13,365 nt of DNA, from positions 1-13,365 of the forward strand of contig NZ_JAIOSW010000395.1 in assembly GCF_021107415.1 (NCBI RefSeq). The letters are read 5' to 3'. Shown piece by piece: positions 7,732 to 13,365 of this stretch; position 1 is the first letter of the stretch, and each line of letters begins with the position of its first letter. Under the pieces are notes generated by a model. The model saw only the letters and a list, made by a program, of their open reading frames with translations, had not been told where the DNA came from and ran no database searches. This DNA comes from Desulfobacula sp. Its GTDB lineage: Bacteria; Desulfobacterota; Desulfobacteria; Desulfobacterales; Desulfobacteraceae. The position numbers were made by a program, and so were the translations under genes.

Positions 7732-8409
7732 TTAATAAAAATCTTCCCGGCTAAAGGTATCGGACCGCACTTTTTTCATAATATCCATTAGATGGGATTT
7801 GGCATGCCGGGCATGCAGTGCAATAGCCTGTGCCGTCTTTTCCCTGTCTTTGGAAATAAGGGCCTGATAAATCAGTATATGTTGTTGAAGGAGTTCATTC
7901 CATAAGTTCGGAACAAGATTTAACCCGTGTCGGTATTTTATGGTTAAGTCACTTAAGTTTTTGCACACTCTAAAAAGAGATTTGTTTCTAGCAGCCTTAT
8001 AAATAATGGAATGAAATTCGATATCAAGTTCAGTTATTTTAAAATTTTCCCCTGATTTGATGGATGCCTTTGTCTGTTCCAGGTTGTCATCCAGGTTTTT
8101 TAATTCCTCCGCAGTGATGTATTTAATTGCTTTTTGAATGGCGATCTGTTCAATTTCCATTCGAGTGGTGAACAGGTCCTGGATTTCATTATCTGACAAA
8201 TTTTCTACCATATACCCGGCTTTGGGAATTGAAATTAACAGCCTTTCCTGGGAAAGCTTCTGCAAAGCTTCTCTTACCGGTGTGCGGCTGACATTGAGCG
8301 AGTCAGCCACGGCAGTTTCAGTGATTCTTGTGCCACCTGCCAGCTTCCCTGATACTATATCAAGGCGAAGGGACTTATAGACCTTTATTTTTAATGATTC
8401 TGTTTTCAT
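7732..8409 (-). CDS. GntR-family transcriptional regulator, FadR/FCD subfamily
   Basis: Cytoplasmic DNA-binding regulator whose activity would be changed by a small acid ligand. Counting from ATG 8409 (225 residues), the winged helix covers about 1-70 and contains GTRITETAVADSLNVSRTPV and REALQKLSQERL, the GntR signature. The all-helical FCD domain covers about 75-215, with the likely metal/ligand-site residues D129 and H133 (LDIEFHSI), H177 and H199/H202 (ALHARH). The frame can be opened to GTG 8418, but that GTG is part of the ribosome site AAGGTG (minus strand, 8421-8416), which sits 6 bases before ATG 8409, so ATG is the better start. It is convergent with the aromatic fusion gene and divergent from the binding-protein/kinase pair. 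A perfect palindrome 32 bases upstream of the start suggests self-repression. The effector is unknown. Confidence 0.92.
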   Translation of the reverse strand: MKTESLKIKVYKSLRLDIVSGKLAGGTRITETAVADSLNVSRTPVREALQKLSQERLLISIPKAGYMVENLSDNEIQDLFTTRMEIEQIAIQKAIKYITAEELKNLDDNLEQTKASIKSGENFKITELDIEFHSIIYKAARNKSLFRVCKNLSDLTIKYRHGLNLVPNLWNELLQQHILIYQALISKDREKTAQAIALHARHAKSHLMDIMKKVRSDTFSREDFY

Positions 8410-8441
8410 ATTATTCACCTTCTATATTTTATAGATACTTA

Positions 8442-8451
8442 TTGTATACAA
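8442..8451. promoter_or_regulatory. Candidate GntR operator (perfect palindrome), copy 1
   Basis: TTGTATACAA is its own reverse complement and has the look of the TTGTATACAA-type operators known for FCD-subfamily GntR proteins. It lies 32 bases upstream of the GntR start and 8 bases downstream (in transcription direction) of a minus-strand TTGACA (8465-8460), so it falls in the spacer of a likely gntR promoter. The -10 element is not clear. Bound protein would block that promoter. The assignment is inference. Confidence 0.6.
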
Positions 8452-8585
8452 ACAGTGTCTGTCAAGTATAAACTTATTTACTGTCCTGGTAATCACAAGT
8501 AGATTGAAAAAATTTCAGATGTACCGGCATGCGAATCAGTAGGGTTTTCATTAAAAGTAGAATATTTTTCGTAGAGCGTTGTTTA

Positions 8586-8609
8586 AATATCATATAAAAT
8601 ATTGATATT
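8586..8609. repeat. Inverted repeat AATATCA-N10-TGATATT in the divergent intergenic region
   Basis: Seven-base perfect arms (8586-8592 and 8603-8609) with a 10-base AT-only spacer. The centre-to-centre distance is 17 bases, less than two helical turns. It could be a dimer-binding site for control of the binding-protein/kinase operon, but in such AT-rich DNA chance is quite possible. Otherwise the 8410-8703 region shows a TTGTATA half-site (8644-8650) and no clear plus-strand promoter. Confidence 0.25.
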
Positions 8610-8715
8610 ACAAAAAGTAAACCTACATTTTGTTTTAAAAATGTTGTATATTTTCCAGGTGTACATACTCAGGTTTTTTTAAGTAAAATTCATATTTTCA
8701 TAATTGGAGGCTATT

Positions 8716-9594
8716 ATGAACCAATTAAATAGGTCTTTTTTAACCCTTGTTTGTTGCGCAATATTTTGCGCGGTAAACTTTATTCCCAATACCACATCAG
8801 CTTCAGATAAGTTAAATATGGGGGATCTAAGTGATAACGCATCTTATGAAATAAAAAAATACACACCATTAATTAATTATTTGAAGTCAAATAAAATTAA
8901 TACAGGAAAAATAATTGTATACAAGACCATAGAGATAGCAATCAATAATTTAAAGGCGGGAGAGTTCGATTTTATCTTTAACACCCCGGCTACAGCTATT
9001 AAATTAATGGATGAAGCTGGTGCTGTTCCTATCCTGATAGGTATGAAAGGAGGGGTAAAACGTTATAATTCCGTCATTTTTGTCAAAAAGGACTCACTTA
9101 TTCACAGCTTATCCGAATTAAAAGGAAAAGTGATCGCATTTGAAAGGGAATACTCGACATCTTCTTATTATTTACCCAGTAATATTTTAAGAAATGCCGG
9201 GATGGAGTTGCAATATTCACGTAAACCCATTCCAGGAAAAATTGCTTACTATTTTACCAAAGAGGATGTGAATACGATAGTTCAGGTAAAAACCGGCAAA
9301 CGCGCTCATGCTGGTGGAATACAGAAAAATTTTTTGGACAAGAATTCTGATTACGGACTCTTTCGGGTCCTTGCGGAATCTCCGTATGTGCCGCGAATGG
9401 TTGTTCTGGTACGTGAGGGTTTCGACTATGATAAGTTTAAAAAGATATTGTTAAAGATGAAGGACGACCCTGCTGCGCAAAACACTCTGAAACATATGCA
9501 TTTCACCGGTTTTTGTGAATTTGAAGGAGATCCCGCCCAAATCATGGGTACAACCGTTAGAAAAGCGGTAGAAATCAAACATGACGATTTTTAA
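8716..9594 (+). CDS. PhnD-like periplasmic substrate-binding protein (phosphate/phosphonate-type)
   Basis: 292 residues from ATG 8716. An N-terminal signal peptide (positive MNQLNR, hydrophobic core about 8-22, likely cleavage after TSA near residue 29) directs it to the periplasm. The mature part fits the PhnD/PF12974 type II binding-protein fold: FDFIFNTPATAIKLMDEAG, YNSVIFVKKDS, LSELKGKVIAFEREYSTSSYYLP and GGIQKNFLDK correspond to the usual AYVGP-, L-GK-F-STSGY- and HAGGI-like segments. TTG 8704 could extend it, but GGAGG at 8706-8710 is the ribosome site for ATG 8716, five bases away. No permease or ATPase is nearby. Instead the gene overlaps a sensor kinase by 14 bases, so it most likely serves as a signal receptor rather than a transporter part. 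The ligand is unknown; phosphonate, phosphite, phosphate or another small anion are candidates from the family. Confidence 0.85.
   Translation: MNQLNRSFLTLVCCAIFCAVNFIPNTTSASDKLNMGDLSDNASYEIKKYTPLINYLKSNKINTGKIIVYKTIEIAINNLKAGEFDFIFNTPATAIKLMDEAGAVPILIGMKGGVKRYNSVIFVKKDSLIHSLSELKGKVIAFEREYSTSSYYLPSNILRNAGMELQYSRKPIPGKIAYYFTKEDVNTIVQVKTGKRAHAGGIQKNFLDKNSDYGLFRVLAESPYVPRMVVLVREGFDYDKFKKILLKMKDDPAAQNTLKHMHFTGFCEFEGDPAQIMGTTVRKAVEIKHDDF
8915..8924. promoter_or_regulatory. Second copy of the TTGTATACAA palindrome, inside the binding-protein gene
   Basis: Identical to the palindrome at 8442-8451; the shared core extends to ATTGTATACAA (11 bases). It lies 200 bases into the coding region. Two such sites 473 bases apart flank the divergent promoter region and could bind the GntR protein as a distant auxiliary operator. 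Coding constraint or chance cannot be excluded. Confidence 0.35.
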
Positions 9595-11938
9595 AAAAAT
9601 TATAATCAGCCCTTTATTATTAACTCTTATGTACATAGGAATATTTATTTTTTTCTACAATCAAATTTCCATTGTCATCGATTTCATGAGTAAAGAAGCA
9701 AAAACCTCTTCAATGGCTGTGAAACAAGTACATATGGACAGTATTTTTCAATTGATGGAGCTGACTAAAGAAATTTCGTTTAATCCCCTGTTGGGGCCTG
9801 AACCCGCCGAATTGACGATCATTTTATCTCAATTAATGCAGTATGCTGCCATCCAGAGTGCATATTTTGTCGATACGGATGAAAGGGTTTTAGCGGATGG
9901 AACACCACATAGCGATCTGCAAGCCCCCAAATTGATAGGACAGCCGATTCCGGATGAGATGCTACTGGACATCAAGCACGACATTCCAATTTTTGAAATT
10001 ATAGACAATCAACTGGTCTATTCTCACCCTTTCGATGACCAAGGCGATCCGATTGGAAGATTACAAGTCATTATTTCGTTAGACAAGCTCAATAAAATCC
10101 AATCAGATTTGCTGGACAAAGAAAAAATAATTACTAAAAAAAGCAGGGATAAAATACGTGCGATTATGATGGGAACGATAGCGGTTATTATCTTATCATT
10201 TTTTATTGCTGTGCTCTTTATTCGTAGGATTATCACAAATCTGAACCTTGCTGTAGATGTGGCTAAAAAAGTATCCGAAGGAAACTTAGACATCCAATTT
10301 GAGATCACTTCCATGGACGAAACAGGAACGTTGCTTACCGCTATGCAGGCCATGGTAAACAATGTGCGGCAAGCAAACAAAACACTTGAAAAATCCGAGG
10401 AAAAATATCGCAACATATTTGAGAGAGCTATTGAGGGGTTATTTCAAATAACACAGGAAGATAGTTTTATTAGCGTTAATCATTCCATGGCTCATATGTT
10501 CGGCTATGATTCGCCAGAAGATTTAATCTCGACAATTACTGACATTGCAAAACAATGCCACGTAAATCCTGCAGATTATCATAAAACAAATGATATTATA
10601 CAAGAGAAGGGTTATATAAGTGGAACTGAAATACGGTTTCTACGTAAAGACGGCAGTATGTTCTGGGGGACGCAGACTGTGAGAGCTATCCGCGACGTAG
10701 AGGGTGAATTCCTTTATTACGAAGGATCTCTTGTAGATATCACCGAACGTATGGAAAAGGAAAAACTTGAAATCGAACTTTTTCAGTCGCGCAAAATGGA
10801 AGCTATTGGGACTTTGGCCGGAGGTGTTGCCCATGATTTCAATAATATCCTTTCCGGTATTTTTGGATATTCTGAATTGGCAAAAAGAAATATTGAAAAT
10901 CCTGTAAAAGCAAAGGGTCATATCGGTCAGATTATAAAAGGAGCTAAAAGGGCTGCCGAGCTGATTCAGCAAATACTTGCTTTCAGCAGACAGACGAAAC
11001 CCGAAAAACATTTACTGAATATTTCAATTGTGGTGAAAGAGGCACTTAAGTTACTGCGATCCTCAATCCCGGCGACCATAGAAATCAGGAAGAATATCCT
11101 TTCTGATGCAACCATTCTGGCAGACGGCACACAGATTCATCAAGTCATTATGAACCTGTGTATAAACGCTTATCATGCAATGCGTGGTGATAGCGGGGGA
11201 ATATTATCCATTGAATTGAAAGAAACACAAATTTCAGATCAAGACAATATCTTTGACCTCAATATATTGTCCGGTAAATATCTTAAGCTGGAAGTCAGTG
11301 ACACAGGTCACGGTATGGATGAAGAAATCCTAAGAGAAATATTCAATCCATATTTTACTACTAAAAAAGTTGGAGAAGGTAACGGCTTGGGCTTGGCATT
11401 GGTTTATGGGATTGTTAAAGAGCATGGGGGGTATGTGAAAGTCCATAGTATTCTCGGAAAGGGATCAACATTTCATATCTTTTTTCCTATATCAGATAAA
11501 AAAGCAATTTCCAAGGAGTTGACGAATAACTCAAAGCCCATAGCCTGCGGCACGGAAAGGATTATGGTCGTTGATGATGATGAGAGCATCCTTTTATCAA
11601 CCAAGGAGCTGTTAAAAGATTACGGGTATAAAGTGAGCACTTTTTCAAATGGTGCACATGCCTTTAAAGAATTTGAAAATAATCCATTTCAATTTGATCT
11701 CATTATTACTGACATGACCATGCCTCAAATGGCAGGCGATGAACTTTCAAAAAGGATTTTAAATATCCGAGATGATTTGCCCATTATTCTTTGTACGGGA
11801 TATAGTGAAAATATCTCTGAACTGAAAGCGTTAATACTTGGTATTAAAAAATATATTCAAAAACCTATCAGCAGTCAGAATCTACTTCTTTCAATTCGTG
11901 AAGTACTGGATGAAAAAAACAATAAACACATAGATTAA
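9581..11938 (+). CDS. Membrane hybrid sensor histidine kinase (Cache-like, HAMP, PAS, HisKA, HATPase, receiver)
   Basis: 785 residues. TM1 about 8-30; a periplasmic Cache-like sensor domain about 31-190 (AYFVDTDERVLADG, GDPIGRLQVIISLDKL); TM2 about 194-215; HAMP about 216-268; PAS about 275-390, ending in GSLVDITERM. The dimerisation/phosphoacceptor box is HPK4-like, with H418 in GGVAHDFNNILSG. ATPase boxes: N529 in NLCINA, DTGHGM (D574) and GNGLGLALVYGIV. A C-terminal receiver (about 660-785) has acidic VVDDDE and phosphoacceptor D711 in LIITDMTMPQMAG, with YIQKPIS containing the conserved Lys. All catalytic residues are present. No DNA-binding or enzymatic output follows, so signal must pass to a partner elsewhere, or the receiver may be a phosphate sink. 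Its start overlaps the PhnD-like gene by 14 bases, suggesting translational coupling and that the periplasmic protein presents ligand to the Cache domain. Confidence 0.94.
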   Translation: MTIFKKIIISPLLLTLMYIGIFIFFYNQISIVIDFMSKEAKTSSMAVKQVHMDSIFQLMELTKEISFNPLLGPEPAELTIILSQLMQYAAIQSAYFVDTDERVLADGTPHSDLQAPKLIGQPIPDEMLLDIKHDIPIFEIIDNQLVYSHPFDDQGDPIGRLQVIISLDKLNKIQSDLLDKEKIITKKSRDKIRAIMMGTIAVIILSFFIAVLFIRRIITNLNLAVDVAKKVSEGNLDIQFEITSMDETGTLLTAMQAMVNNVRQANKTLEKSEEKYRNIFERAIEGLFQITQEDSFISVNHSMAHMFGYDSPEDLISTITDIAKQCHVNPADYHKTNDIIQEKGYISGTEIRFLRKDGSMFWGTQTVRAIRDVEGEFLYYEGSLVDITERMEKEKLEIELFQSRKMEAIGTLAGGVAHDFNNILSGIFGYSELAKRNIENPVKAKGHIGQIIKGAKRAAELIQQILAFSRQTKPEKHLLNISIVVKEALKLLRSSIPATIEIRKNILSDATILADGTQIHQVIMNLCINAYHAMRGDSGGILSIELKETQISDQDNIFDLNILSGKYLKLEVSDTGHGMDEEILREIFNPYFTTKKVGEGNGLGLALVYGIVKEHGGYVKVHSILGKGSTFHIFFPISDKKAISKELTNNSKPIACGTERIMVVDDDESILLSTKELLKDYGYKVSTFSNGAHAFKEFENNPFQFDLIITDMTMPQMAGDELSKRILNIRDDLPIILCTGYSENISELKALILGIKKYIQKPISSQNLLLSIREVLDEKNNKHID

Positions 11939-11964
11939 ATATCTATAACAATTTTTTATTTTAC

Positions 11965-12150
11965 ATGTTCTCTCTCCCTGATCATTCAGAGGTTTTCATT
12001 GTATTAAAGAAAGACCAGAGAACCGGAAAGCTTACCAAAGGAATAGTTCAGGATATTCTGACAAAATCCGCTACACATCCTCATGGGATCAAGGTCCGCT
12101 TGGAAAACGGCCTTGTGGGGAGGGTCAAAACTATTCAAGGCCGATCTTAA
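11965..12150 (+). CDS. ywbE: YwbE-family (DUF2196) small protein
   Basis: 61 residues. The segment IVLKKDQRTGKLTKGIVQDI followed by LT, then HPHGIKVRLENGLVGRV, is the strongly conserved body of the YwbE family of Bacillus and many other bacteria. Function is unknown; the small beta-rich fold suggests nucleic-acid or ribosome association, but that is only a guess. Family members usually carry a few more N-terminal residues with a PGL-like motif; here the start is MFSLPDHSEVF. ATG 11965 is the only usable start and no ribosome site precedes it (T-rich sequence). It lies 26 bases after the kinase stop, so it may be read from the same transcript, though unrelated in job. Confidence 0.8.
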   Translation: MFSLPDHSEVFIVLKKDQRTGKLTKGIVQDILTKSATHPHGIKVRLENGLVGRVKTIQGRS

Positions 12151-12281
12151 ATTAATATTTTTCCATACGTCTTTTGACAAAAAACAACTATTTTTTAAGA
12201 AAATTTTGGTTTCATTTTGATAGCCCCTTGAATTCTGTGTCCACTCGGTGTACGTTTTATAAATATATCAATTTTTAAGAT

Positions 12282-12290
12282 AAGGAGGAG
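12282..12290 (+). promoter_or_regulatory. Near-perfect ribosome binding site for the 185-residue hypothetical gene
   Basis: AAGGAGGAG ends two bases before ATG 12293. It is the strongest ribosome site in the window and the main reason to accept an otherwise unrecognised gene. Upstream bases 12151-12281 contain a TTGACA at 12173-12178 without a convincing -10, and TTGAAT at 12228-12233 with TACGTT 17 bases on; neither is certain. Confidence 0.6.
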
Positions 12291-12292
12291 AG

Positions 12293-12850
12293 ATGGAACC
12301 CGACAAATTTCGAGAATCCAGACAGGCAATAAACCGGCAGTGCGAAAATATCAATCTATTAATCGACCAAAAGGATCGTGAAACCTCACAGGTTTGTTAC
12401 CAGGAGGCATATACCCAAGTGGATATACTGAGGCCTCAGGCCGAAGGCGAGATCCAGGAACGGTCTGTAAAAAATTTGGGTTTAAAGTTAAAGGCATTGT
12501 CAATCAGTATCGAAAAACTGAAACCTAAAAAAAGACCAGCTAACAAAAGCGGGAAAAAAGGAACAAAAATTGCTATCGTATGGGATGAAGAACGTGTGGG
12601 GCAACTGACGCCTGTTTTTTTGAAAAAATTAATTGCAAATATGGGAGATGATACAGATGCCAGGGTCTGTTTCAGTACCACTGGAAAAGGGATCAGACCC
12701 AGATATCAGATCGAATTTGGCAACCAGGATATTACAATCTTCAGTGGATCTTCCCACAGCCCTCTGGAAAAACCCCCTTTAACCGGTAAAAAAAAGATAT
12801 CCCAACCTTTTTCCCATGGAGTGATTAATTCAATCCTGCGCGGGAAGTGA
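12293..12850 (+). CDS. Hypothetical protein, 185 residues, helical N-half and basic linker
   Basis: Not recognised. It begins MEPDKFRESRQAINRQCENI. The first half (about 1-80) is charged and predicted helical, probably a coiled coil with regular Leu/Ile spacing (NLLIDQKD, LGLKLKALSISIEKL). A Lys-rich linker KPKKRPANKSGKKGTK follows (about 81-97). The second half (about 98-165) looks like a small alpha/beta domain, starting with the hydrophobic strand KIAIVWDEERVGQLTP and containing FSTTGKGIRPRYQIEFGN. The tail is basic. There is no signal peptide, membrane segment or metal-binding cysteine cluster, so it is probably cytoplasmic; the basic linker would suit nucleic-acid contact, which is inference. 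The very strong ribosome site supports real expression. It ends 35 bases from the convergent transporter gene. Confidence 0.75.
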   Translation: MEPDKFRESRQAINRQCENINLLIDQKDRETSQVCYQEAYTQVDILRPQAEGEIQERSVKNLGLKLKALSISIEKLKPKKRPANKSGKKGTKIAIVWDEERVGQLTPVFLKKLIANMGDDTDARVCFSTTGKGIRPRYQIEFGNQDITIFSGSSHSPLEKPPLTGKKKISQPFSHGVINSILRGK

Positions 12851-12885
12851 AACAGGAAATAACAGCAAAGACAAAGGGAGTGGGG

Positions 12886-13365
12886 TTATCCCCTCCTTGA
12901 CCGTCCTCCTGCAAAAATAGTGGTACCAATGATGATCATCCCTCCGATAAGAGTTCTTATCTCTGGTATTTCATTGAGCATGAAAAAAGCAAGAATGATT
13001 CCGTAAACCGGCTCAAGTCCTGCTATGACTGCTGCGGTTTGTGCTCTTATAAAGATTAATGATTTTATAAACAAAGTATGGGCAAGGGCTGTGCAAACAA
13101 CCCCCAAAAAGATGAGATTGGGAAGATCCCAAAGTTGCGGGGGGGCAATCTGCAGGGTCAGGATTGGTAAAACTAAAAACACGGCAGCAAAAAGGTTTTG
13201 ATAAAAGGCAACGGCAATGGAATCACAGAGTCTTGCATTTCTCCTGTTTACAAGGGCTAAAATTGCAAAGGTAAAACCTGAAATAATTCCGAAAAATCCC
13301 CCTTTAGTGATATTATTTGAAAAATTAAAATCCGGGATAACAAGAAGAATACCGATAAAAACAGC
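12886..13365 (-). CDS. EamA/DMT-superfamily transporter, C-terminal part (5' end outside window)
   Basis: Inner-membrane permease of the drug/metabolite transporter superfamily. About 159 residues are visible. The frame is open through base 13365, so the GTG at 13182 is an internal Val, not the start. Reading the minus strand from the edge gives hydrophobic segments AVFIGILLVI, GFFGIISGFTFAILALVN, NLFAAVFLVLPILTL, LIFLGVVCTALAHTLFIKSL and then AAVIAGLEPVYGIILAFFML, the classic EamA EP-Y-LAF motif near the last helices, ending with IGGMIIIGTTIFAGG and a basic SRRG tail. Full proteins are about 290 residues with two EamA repeats; this is the second repeat. The substrate cannot be told from sequence. 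It is convergent with the hypothetical gene; no clear terminator, only a short GGGG-TTAT-CCCC hairpin, overlaps the stop. Confidence 0.88.
   Translation of the reverse strand, partial: AVFIGILLVIPDFNFSNNITKGGFFGIISGFTFAILALVNRRNARLCDSIAVAFYQNLFAAVFLVLPILTLQIAPPQLWDLPNLIFLGVVCTALAHTLFIKSLIFIRAQTAAVIAGLEPVYGIILAFFMLNEIPEIRTLIGGMIIIGTTIFAGGRSRRG

Noticed and set aside
8410..8418. GTG 8418 as the start of the GntR gene
   Set aside because: The GTG is part of the AAGGTG ribosome site that serves ATG 8409 six bases downstream.
8704..8715. TTG 8704 as the start of the binding-protein gene
   Set aside because: TTG overlaps the GGAGG ribosome site (8706-8710); ATG 8716 is correctly spaced and gives a normal signal peptide.
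12882..12893. GGGG-TTAT-CCCC hairpin between the hypothetical gene and the transporter as a terminator
   Set aside because: Only four base pairs beyond doubt, no T-run, and it overlaps the transporter stop codon.
13180..13182. GTG 13182 as the start of the right-edge transporter
   Set aside because: The frame continues without stop to base 13365 and encodes further EamA-type membrane helices, so this is an internal Val.

Overview
The window (about 40% GC by eye) looks like chromosomal DNA from an anaerobic, chemotactic Gram-negative bacterium. The best guess is a Desulfobacteraceae-type member of the Desulfobacterota. That guess rests on the style of the proteins (an HPK4-type hybrid kinase, a large MCP, a type I-beta DAHP synthase, a eukaryote-like branching enzyme) and is inference, not a database match. 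No rRNA, tRNA, CRISPR array, IS element or phage gene was seen.

Layout. (1) 1-3013, plus strand: the C-terminal part of a GT5 glycogen synthase (cut by the left edge) overlaps a complete glycogen branching enzyme of the eukaryotic GH13_8 type. (2) 3112-5499: a 795-residue methyl-accepting chemotaxis protein with an unusually long helical periplasmic domain. (3) 5500-7677: the most interesting part. A gene fusing feedback-regulated DAHP synthase to prephenate dehydratase plus ACT is preceded by a complete, previously unannotated phenylalanine attenuator: promoter, a 25-codon leader peptide with five consecutive Phe codons, a set of mutually exclusive hairpins, and an intrinsic terminator just before the gene. 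(4) 7732-8409, minus strand: a GntR/FadR-type (FCD) repressor with a perfect palindromic operator candidate in its own promoter region. (5) 8716-11938, plus strand: a PhnD-like periplasmic binding protein overlapping a membrane hybrid histidine kinase, probably a ligand-sensing pair. A second copy of the palindrome lies inside the binding-protein gene. (6) 11965-12850: a YwbE-like small protein and an unrecognised 185-residue protein. (7) 12886-13365, minus strand: the C-terminal part of an EamA/DMT transporter, cut by the right edge.

How they work together. The first two genes build and branch glycogen. The fusion enzyme catalyses the first step of the shikimate pathway and the prephenate-to-phenylpyruvate step of Phe synthesis. 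It would be controlled by Phe at three levels: attenuation, the ACT domain, and possibly the N-terminal domain of DAHP synthase. The binding protein and kinase probably report a small periplasmic ligand to an output not encoded here, since the kinase carries its own receiver but no DNA-binding domain. The GntR regulator, divergent to this pair, may control it.

Three start sites differ from the longest open frame. The GntR gene should start at ATG 8409, not GTG 8418. The binding-protein gene should start at ATG 8716, not TTG 8704. The transporter frame is open through the right edge rather than starting at 13182.
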